From: Myxocyprinus asiaticus | Lineage: Eukaryota > Chordata > Actinopteri > Cypriniformes > Catostomidae | Assembly (NCBI RefSeq): GCF_019703515.2 | Contig: NC_059358.1 | Span: forward strand, 50,052,594-50,116,593 | Length of the DNA stretch: 64,000 nucleotides | Direction of reading: 5' to 3' | Shown here: positions 10,030 to 20,607 of the stretch, in pieces | Position numbering within the stretch: the first letter of the stretch is position 1 | How the letters are laid out: the number at the start of each line of letters is the position of its first letter | Program-made: the position numbers and the translations under genes | The notes under the pieces: model-generated | Database searches by the model: none | Seen by the model: the letters and a program-made list of their open reading frames with translations, nothing else | What the model was told of the DNA's origin: nothing

Positions 10030-10860
10030 AGTCAAATCAAATTTATTTGTAAAGTGCTTTTCACAACAGGCGTTGTTTCAAAGTAGCTGTACATGAAATT
10101 ATGCTATAACAGAAAATGAATGAATATAATGCCGATATTAGTTATTTATGTTTAGAACTATTAGTGGTTAAAATTAGTAAACTAAGTAAGTGTTGTGGGT
10201 CAATGGTTAAACAAAATGATTTTGTAAGAACTATTAATTTTAGTGTTAAAGTCCTTGAAGTCATCCCGAAATAACTGAGGAAATACACATATCTGCATTG
10301 TCCTTTTGATTTTTGCCCGATGAAGGCTTTTTGTTTGTGGTTAATTCATTTGATATGTAGTTACATTTTTTTAAGAGTGTTGATCCTTTGACCAAGTTGA
10401 TTTAGGTATCATTCAGTGAGGAGCATCGCAGTCCGGCTGCAAGCTTATGGCAGGTAATTTTGGTGAACTCCATCCTGAGCCCATGCTTCAGACAGTGGTT
10501 CATGAAGAATAACATATCTTTGAGTTTGCATCAATTCATCCTCTGTGAAGTCCATCTTAGTAGACTGAAGTGAAGTCTAGCTGTCACATTCTGCAGTTGG
10601 TCATCATCACTCAACAACACAGTGGGAGTCGGACATCAGGCAGGACCAGAGATGGATGGCAGGGTTTAGACAAAATTAGCATAGATGCCATTCACTTTAA
10701 AACAGGCTTAAAGAATAAGAGAAATGTTTTCAGTTCTGGCAGACCTAACTAAAGCAGCATAACTGTGAATTGAGGGCTAAATTAGGTGTATGCCTGGCTG
10801 AATAGATAAGTCTTTAGTCTAGACTTAAACTGAGAGTGCGTCTGAGTTCTGAACACTTTT
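10030..10860. repeat. Dispersed fish repeat inside L2-b, class unassigned
   Basis: Begins near AAATCAAATTTATTTGTAAAG and runs through a stretch I recognise as common in carp-family genomes (AGCAGCATAACTGTGAATTG, about 10755; GCCTGGCTGAATAGATAAG, about 10792). No terminal inverted repeats or target duplication could be defined by eye, and no coding potential was seen. It sits between EN and RT of L2-b. Confidence 0.5.
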
Positions 10861-10865
10861 CCAAT

Positions 10866-11130
10866 TCCAATTTTGTTTTGTCGATTTTATCAGTAAAGAT
10901 TCATAAAGTCATTATTACTATGCTGTGATGGAATATCTGATTCAATCGAAGTTTTATTCCTAACCAATTTATCCACAGTACTGAATAAACACCTAAGATT
11001 GTTGTGGCTATTTTCTGAGTTTGCTCAAATATGCGAACCTGGCAGTTTTTAGAGCCTTTCTACACTATCATTCCATGCACCATGAAATACCTCTAATTTT
11101 ATATTCTTCCATTAACGCTTCATTTTCTGA
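10866..11130 (-). repeat. Inverted copy of an L2 segment
   Basis: The reverse complement of this segment matches the adjacent plus-strand L2-b sequence at about 11148-11385 at most positions, for example GTACTGTGGATAAATTGGTT against GTACTGTGGCTAATTTGGTT. The two arms lie head to head around about 11140 and form a diverged palindrome of about 250 bp per arm. Confidence 0.75.
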
Positions 11131-11149
11131 TCTGCTCTCTTGAGAGCAT

Positions 11150-12865
11150 GAGTGTTATTTCACGGTGCATGGAAAGATAGTGTATCTAGATACACACTAA
11201 AAGCTGCCAGGTCAGTATATTTTGACAAACTCATGGAAAATAACCACAACAATCCTAGGTGTATATTCAGTACTGTGGCTAATTTGGTTAGGAATAAAGC
11301 CTCGACTAAACCAGATATCCCATCGCAGCACAACAGTAATGACTTCATGAATTTCTATACTGATAAAATCGAAATCATCAGAAATAAAGTTGGAATTATG
11401 CAATCGTCTGCCACAGCACCTCAGAAAACAGTGTCTCATAATTTTCCCCAAAAGCAACTTTTATCATTTACTGTCATAGGTCATGAAGAGTTAACAAAAC
11501 TTATCAAAACATCAAAAGCAACAGGTATTTTAGATCCAATACCAAATAAGCTCTTAAAAGAGGTGTTTCTAGTAATCTCAGAACTTTTTAATATTATGAA
11601 CTCCTCACTATTCTTAGGGCATGTCCCAAGAAACTTTAAGCTGGCAGTTATCAGACTGCTTATTAAGAAGCCACAGCTTGATCCTGGAGAGTTGGCTAAT
11701 TATAGACCAATCTCAAATCTCCCATTTATGTCAACAATACTAGAAAAGGCTGTGTTTCCCAAAAGCACCGCAGGCTTAAGCTTAAGAAACACAGCCAAAG
11801 TTAGTGTCCTCCCAACTATGTTCATTTCTACAGAGAAATGGAACATATGAAGAATTTCAGTCAGGATATAGACCCCATCACAGTACAGAGACTGCACTCA
11901 CCAGAGTTACAAATTACTTGCTCTTATTATCTTATTGCGGCTGCATTTCTCTTCTAGTGCTTTTAAATCTTAGTGCGGCCTTCAACACCATAGATCACGA
12001 CATTCTCTTGGACAGGCTTGAGAATTATGTTGGCATTTGTGGACAGGCATTAGCTTGGTTTAGGTCCTATTTGTCAGACCGCTACCACTTTGTCTTTGTA
12101 AATGAAAAATTGTCAGATCAAACTAAAGTTAAGTATTGAGTTCAACAGGGATCGGTTTTAGGACCTTTGCTTTTCTCCTTTTCCCCTAGGAGACATTATC
12201 AGGAATCGTGGAATAAGTCTTCACTGTTATGCAGACAATACCCAACATTATATTTCTTCAAAACCCGACATAATTTTATAATTCCCCAAATTAACAGAGT
12301 GTATCAATGAAATAAAATTTAGATGGCTAGAAATTTCCTCCTACTCAATTCAGACAAAACAGAGGTAGTAATTATTGGACCAAAAACCTCTAAAAATAAG
12401 CCGCTAAAATATAATTTGTCTCTTGATGGATGTACTGTAACGTCACCTTCTACAGCAAAGAATTTAGGTGTTATATTTGATACCAATATGTCCTTTGAAA
12501 ATCAAAATTCCAAAGTTTTTAGAACAGCATTCTTCCACCTCAGAAATATTGCTAAGTTACGATACATGCTCTCTGATGCTGATGCCGAAAAACTAATTCG
12601 TGCGTTCATGACCTCAAGACTAGATTATTGTAATGCATTACTGGGAGGATGTCCTGCAAGTTCAATAAATAAACTTCAAATGCAGCAGCTAGAGTGCTGA
12701 CTAGAACCAAGAAATATGATCACGTTAGCCCCATTCTATCGTCGCTATATTGGCTACCTGTTAAATTTCGTATTCATTTTAAAATTCTATTAACTAAGTA
12801 TAAAGCTTTGAATGGTCTAGCTTCACAATACTTAAGTGACCTTCTATTACGCTATTGTAATGTTC
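11150..12865 (+). pseudogene. L2-b reverse transcriptase and C-terminus
   Basis: RT motifs in order: ATGILDPIPNKLL (about 11518), LAVIRLLIKKPQLDP (about 11641), ELANYRPISNLPFM (about 11690), [15 protein letters not shown] (about 11858), [14 protein letters not shown] (about 11970), [11 protein letters not shown] (about 12147) and HCYADN at 12222-12239. The catalytic YADD is changed to YADN, so activity is lost in addition to the frame breaks near 11760-11800 (a 60-bp extra segment), 12140 and 12690. The same C-terminal segment as in L2-a follows. Confidence 0.85.
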
Positions 12866-13156
12866 TGTAACGTTGATGCTGGCGATGATGATGAAGACGT
12901 GAAGAAAGATGAACCCAAGTGCAGTTTATTTACATAAGTGATATCCAATAACCCTAACTATAAACATGAACTAAACAAAACATAAACATGAACTTGAATT
13001 AACCTTGACTTGACTTGACTTAACATGACAACATTACCAAACATAATACCTGACAAAGGACAATGGAAAACATGAGGGCTTAAATACATGGACAAGGGGT
13101 AAAACAATGACGAGGGAACCAATGAACAGACAGAACTGATAACAAGATAAGACAAT
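12866..13156 (-). repeat. Gag-only element, shortened 3' LTR
   Basis: Matches 14721-14771 plus 16654-16905 of the right LTR closely (e.g. TTTACATAAGTGATATCCAA in both), then diverges at about 13157, where the right LTR continues for 140 bp more. Together with the abrupt switch to gag sequence this points to a deletion covering the LTR start and the 3' interior. Confidence 0.8.
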
Positions 13157-13814
13157 AACATAGCATCATTTTCAAAGTTCAATAGGGAGCTGGGGGGGTC
13201 TTGAGGCATGGCTTGGCAGGGTGTGGATCATGGGATCAGGGCAAAGCCCATGGGGGTGGAGCCATGATAGGCTCGAGGGGCGGAGCCATGGAAGGTGGAG
13301 CCGTGAGAGACTCGAGGGGCGGAGCCATGGAGAACTGGATACCCAGAGAGTAGCCGAAGACTCATAGGGCCAGGGTGGAGCCGGAGGCAGGGAGAACCAA
13401 GGTGGCGCCAGATGCTTGGAGGAGCAAGGCGGAGCTTGGAGATCGGAAGACTGAGGGTGGGACTGAGGACCAAGGTGGAGCCGCAGGGAAGGAGGTCCCC
13501 GGTGGAGCTGAAAGATCGGAGGACAAGGCGTAGCCAGAGGATCGGAGAGCCAAGGCGGAGCCAGGTGACTGACTGACCAAGGCGGAGCTGGAGGGACCAG
13601 GGATCCCGGTAAAGCCAACAGGCTGAAGTACCGCAGTGGAGCCGAGGGAACATAGAGCCAAGGTGATGTCGAGGGGACGACAGGCCAAGGCGGAGTCCAG
13701 GGCTCGGAGGGTCTATGCGGGGTCGGAGTGTCGAAAGTTCCCCTTGCCTGATCAGGAGAAATAAGGGTGGGTACAAGGGCAGGAACCATCTCCAGGTCCA
13801 ATAGCTCAGATGTG

Positions 13815-13975
13815 GTTATGACGTGGCATGGAGCAGGCTCAGGTGTGGCTGTGACATGGCGTGAAGCAGGCTGAGGCATTGCTGTGACATGGCATGGAGC
13901 GGGCTCAGGCGTGGCTGTGACATGGCGTGAAGCAGGCTGAGGCATTGCTGTGACATGGCATGGAGCAGGCTGAGG
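13815..13975. repeat. 66-bp tandem repeat in gag ORF
   Basis: Two and a half copies of a 66-bp unit, each made of two related 33-bp halves (minus-strand 11-residue units HVTAMPQPASR and HVTATPEPAPC). Unit length is a multiple of three, so the frame is kept. Confidence 0.8.
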
Positions 13976-14004
13976 ATTTGGGGCAAAGGATGGCACTAGC
14001 TCAG

Positions 14005-14430
14005 CGATTATGACGATAAACTCTGGCTTGATGGCCATGATGAGGAACTCTAGCTTGATGGCCATGATGTGGAACTCTGGCTTGATGGTCATGATGAGGA
14101 ACTCTGGCTTGATGGTCATGATGAGGAACTCTGGCTTGATGGTCATGATGAGGAACTCTGGCTTGATGGTCATGACGTGGAACTCTGGCTTGATGGTCAT
14201 GACGTGGAACTCTGGCTCGGCGGTCATGACGTGGAACTCTGTCTCGGCGGCCATGACGTGGAACTCTGTCTCGGCGGCCATGACGTGGAACTCTGGCTCG
14301 GCAGCCATGACGTGGAACTCTGGCTCGGCAGCCATGACGTGGAACTCTGGCTTGGCAGCCATGACGTGGGATGCTGTCTCGTCGACCATGACGTGGGAAG
14401 CTAGCTCATCGACCATGACGTGGGACTCCA
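14005..14430. repeat. 27-bp minisatellite in gag ORF
   Basis: About 16 head-to-tail 27-bp units, for example AACTCTGGCTTGATGGTCAT plus GATGAGG. Units grade from one variant (GATGAGG) to another (GACGTGG) along the array, as expected for local slippage or unequal exchange. It encodes 9-residue repeats on the minus strand. Confidence 0.9.
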
Positions 14431-14720
14431 GCTTGGCATCCGCCTCCCCTACAGTGAACGTAGAACCAATAATCTGCAGGGCAAGGTCAACATACTGAGC
14501 CAGGCCTTAAGTACTCAAACTGCCAGGCATCAGGGAGATAACTGGCTCACTCAAACCTGCCTGGAAAATGTCCTTGAGGGCTATTTCCTTAAAGTCCACC
14601 CGGCAGGCCAGAGCGCAGAAGTTCTCCTCATAATCCTCTAGGGGACGACTCCCTTGACGTAGACGTAGGAGTTGGACCGCTGGGTTCGTATTGTGTAGGT
14701 CAGGTATTTCTGTAACGTTC

Positions 14721-17045
14721 TGTAACATTGGTGCTGTCAATGATGATGAAGACGTGAAGTAAAGATGAACCTGTTGGGCCTCATGTGTTCAGACAGAAGA
14801 CAAAGGCAGGCCTAACAGTCATAAAAACATAACTCATGCCCCCACCTTCTAAGTCGTAAATTTTACTGATATAAATCGCGCCAAAATCAAACAAAGGGAG
14901 TCCAAAACAGACTACAGATCCATGAAGCCTTGCCCTCTAAAGGATCGAGCTCTCAACTCCTATTGGATGAGGCACACCACAGAACGTCCCTCAAACATGA
15001 CATCATCAGGACTTCAAATAATTCTGAAATGCTTCCAGAGTTGCTTCCAGTGACTTCGTTCACCGAATACGGACGTAGCTTTTTGCTGCTCTCAGGTGCA
15101 ACCTCGTGGCTTAAGGAAGTAATGTCCAACTTGAAACTGTAGCCACACAATCTCCATCTCGCTGGACGAGTTAAGATTACTCTGTGTTCAACCGAACACT
15201 CTAACGGATCCGAAGGAGACCGCCGAGCAATTCGCATCTTCATCCGTTTGCCTACAGAAGTGAAGAGATTAAAAGATTTCTCTTCCATCTTCAATCAAGT
15301 CGACATTTCTGAGTTCTCCGCCAGCCCGCCGAGAATCAACAGCCGTACCGCCCGCCGACAATCAACAGCCGTACCGCCCGCTGACAGCGCGAGGAAACGG
15401 CCTCCCGTCATCACACGAGCCTCAAGGAACCGGGTCAAAGTTAAAGGACGGAGGAAAACACATTCTACCTGTGTCCTCATGTGATTCAAGTAAGAGGTTT
15501 ACGTCTGGGCAGAGATAGAATATTATAGTGTGTTATTCTTGTGTTTCAAGGTTTTTGCTTGTACAGTTTACGGGCCGCCATGTCCGCTCATTATTAATAC
15601 TCAGGGTATTAATTATCACGAATTTGTTTTGCTGTATTGTGGTCCAACCAATTTGGACTGTTGTGCATTTTTGCCATCGCGGGTGAGACAGCAACTGAGT
15701 TCATCCATTAAAGAGTCAAATAACAAGGGACTTTTACGAGCCCCGCTCGTAAAACCGCGTCTCTGAGTGATGAACACAGCTGCTTTATCTCCAGCTATCG
15801 CGAAATCAGCTTTTGGGCTGTCACTTAATAATCTCTCTCTCTCTCTCACTAACCACACTGACACACACACACACACACACACACTGTCACACACACACCT
15901 TATGTGTTATAGGATTATTTTATTTCCATATCTAATCATATCACTGTTTAGTTTGTAGTTGTAAGTCGGAAGTTTATTGACTGCATTGTATTAATTATTA
16001 ATTTATATTACTGTATAAATAAACTTTTGTTTATATTACAAAGAGAAGTGTTTTGGTTTGTTTTGCATATGCCTGTGTCATGCTGACGGGATGTCAGTGC
16101 TCGGATTCAAGCCTTCATTCATTGTTTTTTTTTCCCGAAAATCGATATTCTTCGGATACCGATTTTCGTAAGAAAACAATTTAATATTGAGACTGTTTTA
16201 ATATTCGGTTATTAGTCCCTGATTTAAGGGTGGTGCCCCGTCAATGTTAATCCTTATTAATATTCTATTGATTTTTGATAATTGATAATTATCTTTGATT
16301 GAATTTGAATGATCAATAAGCTAGTGTTAATTTTAATGTTTCATCGATGTTAACAATTAGCAATTATCTTTGATAAGTGTTGATTTTAAAGGATTAAAAA
16401 AAGCTAACATTGATTCTCATCAATGTTCTATTGATTTTTATAATTAATAATTATCTTTGAAAATTATTAATTATTGCTAATAACCAAACTTGTTCCTAAA
16501 CGTAGCACACTACATTTACTGGAGTCCCATATGAGGTTTTAATGAGTTAGATCCAATTAATTAATTTAAATATTGATTAATAACTACAGAAATAATTATT
16601 AATTATTTCTGATAGTAACACTGATCTAAACAACCAGTAAAGCCCTACAAACCTAAGTGCAATTTATTTACATAAGTGATATCCAATAACCCTAACTATA
16701 AACATGAACTAAACAAAACATAAACTTGAACTTGACTTAACTTTGACTTGACTTGACTTAACATGACAAAATTACCAAACATAATACCTGACAAAGGACA
16801 ATGGAAAACATGGATTAAATACATGGACAAGGGGTAAAACAATGACAAGGGAACCAATGAACAGACAGAACTGATAACAAGGTAACAAGACAATAACCAA
16901 ATGAAAACAAGACACAAGAACATGGAGGGAAACATGAATCACATGACTAGGGAACACACGACATGAAACAGGAACTAAACTTTTCAAAATAAAAGACATG
17001 AAAAACATGAATCAACAAAATACACATGACAGCTATATTCCGTCA
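14721..17045 (-). repeat. Gag-only element 5' LTR, split by a younger LTR
   Basis: The LTR consists of 14721-14771 and 16654-17045 (about 443 bp). The intact paralogue at 12866-13156 shows the unsplit order (GATGAACCCAAGTGCA), confirming that 14772-16653 is an insertion plus target duplication. Confidence 0.85.
14772..16649 (+). mobile_element. Long solo LTR, copy A (1878 bp)
   Basis: Begins TGTTGGGC and ends GCCCTACA, flanked by the 4-bp duplication AACC (14768-14771, 16650-16653). A polyadenylation signal AATAAA lies at 16018-16023, after which about 600 bp of very AT-rich sequence would form the U5 part. A (CA)n tract lies at about 15858-15887. A 1829-bp copy is at 31259-33087, and a minus-strand copy enters at 63630. 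TG...CA ends, 4-bp duplications and a poly(A) signal favour an endogenous-retrovirus-type LTR. No internal gag/pol/env is present, and a non-autonomous DNA element is not fully excluded. Confidence 0.75.
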
Positions 17046-17050
17046 TGTTC

Positions 17051-17190
17051 ATTATAATCGCAAAATTCTGACCTGTTAATAGTACCTTGAATATCAAAAT
17101 CCACAAAAGGAGGTAGATCATTTTCCTATTTGGCTCCTAAACTATGGAATAGTCTCCCTAACACTGACTTAAGTCTAGACTAATATAAGT
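17051..17190 (+). pseudogene. L2-b C-terminal end, continued
   Basis: Continues L2-b after the inserted LTR element. In the plus frames it reads LAPKLWNSLPNT-like text (about 17132-17165), the conserved end of L2-type ORF2. The 3' border is not defined; the next LTR fragment begins at about 17190. Confidence 0.65.
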
Positions 17191-17557
17191 CCGGACGGAA
17201 CTGCTCCTGTCCTTCTCAGTAGACGACTGCGGTTCCTCCGGCTCTCAGCAGCCAGCAGCGACCCCTCTGTCCCCAGGCAGGCGGCTGCTCCCCTAGCGGA
17301 TGGCAGTGGCGAGGACTCCGCGACAGCGCATCCCTCCCGGGTTTCGGCACTACTGTAACAGTATAAGGATGGGCAAGGAGGAGGCGGGAACCAGCTAAAC
17401 AGTAAACAAAGTTTTAATGTCGAACACGGACACATGCATCTCTCTCTCTCGAACCGACGTCTCCGGCCGCCCCTTTATCTCGCTCTCCCACTGATCAGCT
17501 GATTCAATGCTGGCCGTGCTCCAACATGGCCTGGCCATGCCCTGCTCCTCATCACAG
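17191..17557 (-). repeat. Gypsy LTR fragment with tRNA-Phe primer site
   Basis: On the minus strand an LTR ending in TGTTACA (17354) is followed by a primer-binding site. In plus orientation TCCCGGGTTTCGGCAC at about 17335-17350 matches the 3' end of tRNA-Phe except at its last positions. 17191-17334 would be untranslated leader. The LTR end at about 17557 is a guess. Sequence style and primer match the Gmr1-type element at 53368-58390, but it is a different family. Confidence 0.6.
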
Positions 17558-20349
17558 TGTTTTAGAGCGTGCTTGAAATTTAAACAGTGATTGGTCAGTG
17601 GCAAAATTCTGAAGACAGCATGATAGGTCATGTTGAGGTGAAAATAGACTTCGAAAGACCTTGTAATTTGGTCTGTCATCCGTAGACACAATAATGAAAA
17701 TAAACAATTTGCAGCTTTTCTTAGCTGTAATTTCTGCTTGCTAGCTTACTAACATCACAGACGGTTTTGCATAATTAACCGTGAGAGACAGAAATTGGGA
17801 TTGTGGTTAAAATACGATTAACTGTGCAGCCATATCTTAAACTTGTAGGACTTTATTGTGTGGAACACGAACAAAGATGTATTCATAGATGTATTATGTG
17901 TTCATAGCCATACGATGCAAGTCAACAATTTCAAGCTCCAAAATCCGGGAGTGCAAAAGGATGCATTTGACGCGTGCACACTACGACTGCTCTTTGTTAC
18001 TCTTTAGGACTGTCAATGGCAGGCACATGTGGCAACAATGAGCACAGATGTGGACTATCCATGTGCCTAGAAAAACATGATGAAATTTGCATCATGCATA
18101 CTCAGACGTGCTGATGCGAAGAAAGCCATAGTATACTTTGGCCTTTACAGAGTTTTAAAGTTTTGTAGAAACTGATGTAGCTCAAAATGAAGCTAGTAAA
18201 ATCAGACATTGTTTGTGCATGAATGGATGAAAGTATGCGGTCTATGGTGTAATGGCAGTTCTGTTTGATTGAGTGTCACTGCGCCAATGATTCAAATGAC
18301 CACAGTACATTCCCATGTTAACGATAAACGCTGCAGCAACTGCTTAGTCAGGCGACCAGTCATGTGCCTTTGTCAATGCATTTGAGACAATGATCATTGT
18401 CACTGACATAAGCCATTACTGTCTCGAGCACTCACTCTGTGGAAGACAGATGACCTATAGATTCTGTTTACAGTTGACAAGCAATTTATATATCCAATAT
18501 CAATAGTTGCTCTCTTTTCTTCCAGTTTTCCCACATGTGCCTTTTACCCTCATTTACACAGATAAATGCAGCTTTAAATCTAAATATTCTATGAGGCCAT
18601 ATGAGTGCAATAATCAGCTCATAGCCTGGCTATTTGCACGACAATAGTTCGAAGTAACGTGTCAAATCTACGGAAAAAAAAAAATATATTATTAACGTTA
18701 AAGAAAAGTTATAGAGACATAAGTGTGTCCACTTGACACTTGTGTATTTAAGAACTGTCGGGGTGGCAATAGTATAGCAGCTGACTTTCAGTGCAAGCAT
18801 TCTGAGCTCAAATCTGCATTTTGCTAATTTCAGTCTTCTCCCAATATCCATCTCATGAATGCAAAGACAGACAGTGGCTGTACACCATCAGAGAGACATT
18901 TATTTTAAATGAAAACTAACACATAATGTGCAAATAAATTGTCTTAGGGTAGTGTGATATAACTGAAAGTACACAATGACTTTGCTATGATCGGGGGCCT
19001 CACTAAAGCTTGTGTAGCGCAGAGAATGGTTTAGTTTAGGTAGGGAGGGAGTTGGTCAGCTGCATACATGCTTTGCTATGTCCAGAATGCATGGGTGGGC
19101 TTGTTTTAGTGGCTCGACATCTTACGTGCTGGTGGAAAGCAATGGTCATGCACAGGGGAGAGAACAGTCTCTCTAGAGCCTTGCTCTGCATTTAAAGGCC
19201 CCATTATGGGACAAATCAGGTGCGTTTCGTCCCGCTGCCAGCAATGTATTCTATCACAATACTTATACTACATGCACTGAATATGTTGTTATGTTATATA
19301 CTGTTTTAGAATACGCTGTTATGCAAATTGTTTCTGCTACAATTTAAACCAGGAGCCTATACCATGAAGCTGGGCTTATTTTGCGTCAACCCTGGGTTTT
19401 AGGTACCATGAAGGTGGGGTCTGCCTTTAGCGGTGTTCATTGGCATAGTAACATCACGGCTAAACTGCTCCGTAGCAGGTTTTGTTCTGGGTAACAGATC
19501 GCTAACAGATACTGAACCAATTAGCTGTGATTTAAAGTGACATTTCTGATGCAATGTAGTCACTCCCATGTCTAAAGCGCAAATCTTATAAATCCACAAA
19601 ATATACTTTTTTATGATAAATTATTCTAAATGTCTAAATATGGATTTTCGGCAGATGGAGTCTTGTTTTTTATTAAAAAAATCATTTGAAATTAAATTTC
19701 ATTTACCTACTCTAGCCAAAAAATATAAAATATCTATAAAAATATAAACATAATATAATATTGTTAATATATTATAATATCTATAAGACAGCTAGTAAAA
19801 TGGATTAATATAATAGCTTCCAATAATGATCTATTTTAAATATTAACAGCTAATCACTCTACAAGATGGCTTTATCAGAAAGGAATGAATGCCTCCCAAA
19901 CTTCTTCTTTCATGGACTAGAGAATAGTATTTAAAGTATTTAAATTAAAGATCAATATAAGCAGTACACAAAATATGTCTTTAAAAAATGAACAAATATG
20001 TCTTATTATTGCATATCAGTTATTGCCCCCAAAATGCCACAGCTGGCCCTGCTGAAATATATTAAACCATAATAAAAGGCTGGCATGGGGGAAATTTTTT
20101 TTAATTAATTTAATGGTGTGGCAGTCTCCGTGAGTGGGAAAATGTGTAGAGATACATAAAACCCCATAGACCAATTCACAGACCTAACTAAGAAAACAAA
20201 GCAGAATTTAAGTTCTACTTGTGGAATTTACTTGCTACTACATGCTATAAAGAAAATATCTTATCTTTAAAAGATTTGATGTCACTAGCCTGGCAAACTT
20301 TGACAAATCCAGAGATCATTTCATCCTCAAAAGTGCTCAGAGTACTGTA
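17558..20349. other. Unassigned DNA without recognisable gene
   Basis: About 2.8 kb without a coding region I can support. Sequences at about 17740-17840 (AACTGTGCAGCCATATCTT) and 19330-19420 (TACCATGAAGCTGGG, TTTTAGGTACCATGAAGGTG) resemble ends of dispersed fish repeats, but I cannot assign them. AT-rich short inverted repeats occur near 19740-19800. Confidence 0.5.
18752..18826 (+). repeat. Possible tRNA-derived SINE head
   Basis: Short stretch with degenerate box A (AATAGTATAGCAGC) and box B (GAGCTCAAATCTGC) at tRNA-like spacing. It does not fold cleanly as a tRNA, and no SINE body or tail was recognised. Confidence 0.25.
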
Positions 20350-20607
20350 TTAACCTGGAACCTTGTGAACAATACTCTGTTTCCAGGTGGACTGATAAAA
20401 GTCCTGTATGCTTTTACTAACAGAAATTCCATCCAACAAGCCAATCAGATTAGGATTTACTAACTTGAAAAAGTGTTTTCCAGTTTTGTGTGCAAAATGC
20501 ATCAGACAGTTCGTTAATGGGATTTTTATTTCTGGAACCCGACTGTTGCGCTCTATAGCAAATAGCAAATCATGTTGATGGCTGTGATGTAAACTAAAGG
20601 TTGCTGG
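20350..20607 (-). other. Unidentified open frame of about 85 codons
   Basis: An open minus-strand stretch ending at a stop at 20350 and entering the flanking Gypsy-2A LTR at its upstream end; the only upstream Met lies inside the LTR. Composition looks protein-like (FAIERNSRVPEIKIPL, HFFKLVNPNLIGLLDG). I do not recognise a family. It may be the truncated 3' part of an older gene or transposon exon broken by Gypsy-2A. No splice acceptor was found. Confidence 0.3.

Larger units (their letters stand above)
9440..12865 (+). mobile_element. L2-clade LINE, plus strand (L2-b), interrupted
   Basis: Endonuclease end, RT and C-terminus of an L2 element. A dispersed repeat (about 10030-10860) and an inverted L2 piece (10866-11130) lie between EN and RT. 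The element is split by a gag-only LTR retrotransposon at 12866, flanked by the 5-bp repeat TGTTC, and resumes at 17051. It is dead: many stops and a mutated catalytic box. Confidence 0.85.
13172..14740 (-). pseudogene. Repeat-rich gag-like ORF
   Basis: Reads right to left. First a capsid-like stretch NPAVQLLRLRQGS...FCALACRVDF (about 14680-14590), typical of retrotransposon gag. Then an in-frame TAA (14507-14509) and a linker, followed by about 16 tandem 9-residue units (consensus H-V-M-A-A-E-P-E-F), then two 22-residue repeats, then a proline/tryptophan-rich tail of about 170 residues. 414 codons are open from 14416 to 13172. The N-terminus is fused directly to the LTR, so the primer site and true gag start are lost. 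No zinc knuckle was seen. Function is inferred only from the capsid-like part. Confidence 0.65.
12866..17045 (-). mobile_element. Gag-only, pol-less LTR retrotransposon inserted in L2-b
   Basis: Flanked by the 5-bp duplication TGTTC (12861-12865 and 17046-17050). On the plus strand its LTRs start TGTAAC, and the outer right end is CCGTCA. The interior is one gag-like frame on the minus strand with long tandem repeats. There is no protease, RT or integrase, so it would depend on another element's enzymes. The right (5') LTR is itself split by a 1.9-kb LTR at 14772-16649. The left (3') LTR is shortened from about 443 to about 290 bp. Confidence 0.8.

Noticed and set aside
13228..13776. 182-codon frame within the gag-only element
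   Set aside because: Alternative frame over the proline-rich tail; the longer frame 14416-13172 explains the sequence.
14005..14430. CRISPR-like array of 27-bp units
   Set aside because: Units are head to tail with no unique spacers, lie in a gag reading frame, and the genome is animal.
14010..14498. Plus-strand 162-codon repeat protein (MTWNSG units)
   Set aside because: It is the antisense of the 27-bp repeat in the minus-strand gag frame, which has the capsid-like N-terminus.
14772..16649. Reading the 1.9-kb LTR as a DNA transposon
   Set aside because: TG...CA ends, random 4-bp duplications, an AATAAA signal and no transposase favour an LTR. Not fully excluded, hence moderate confidence.
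18752..18826. Functional tRNA gene
   Set aside because: Box A and box B are degenerate and no cloverleaf forms. At best a SINE remnant.
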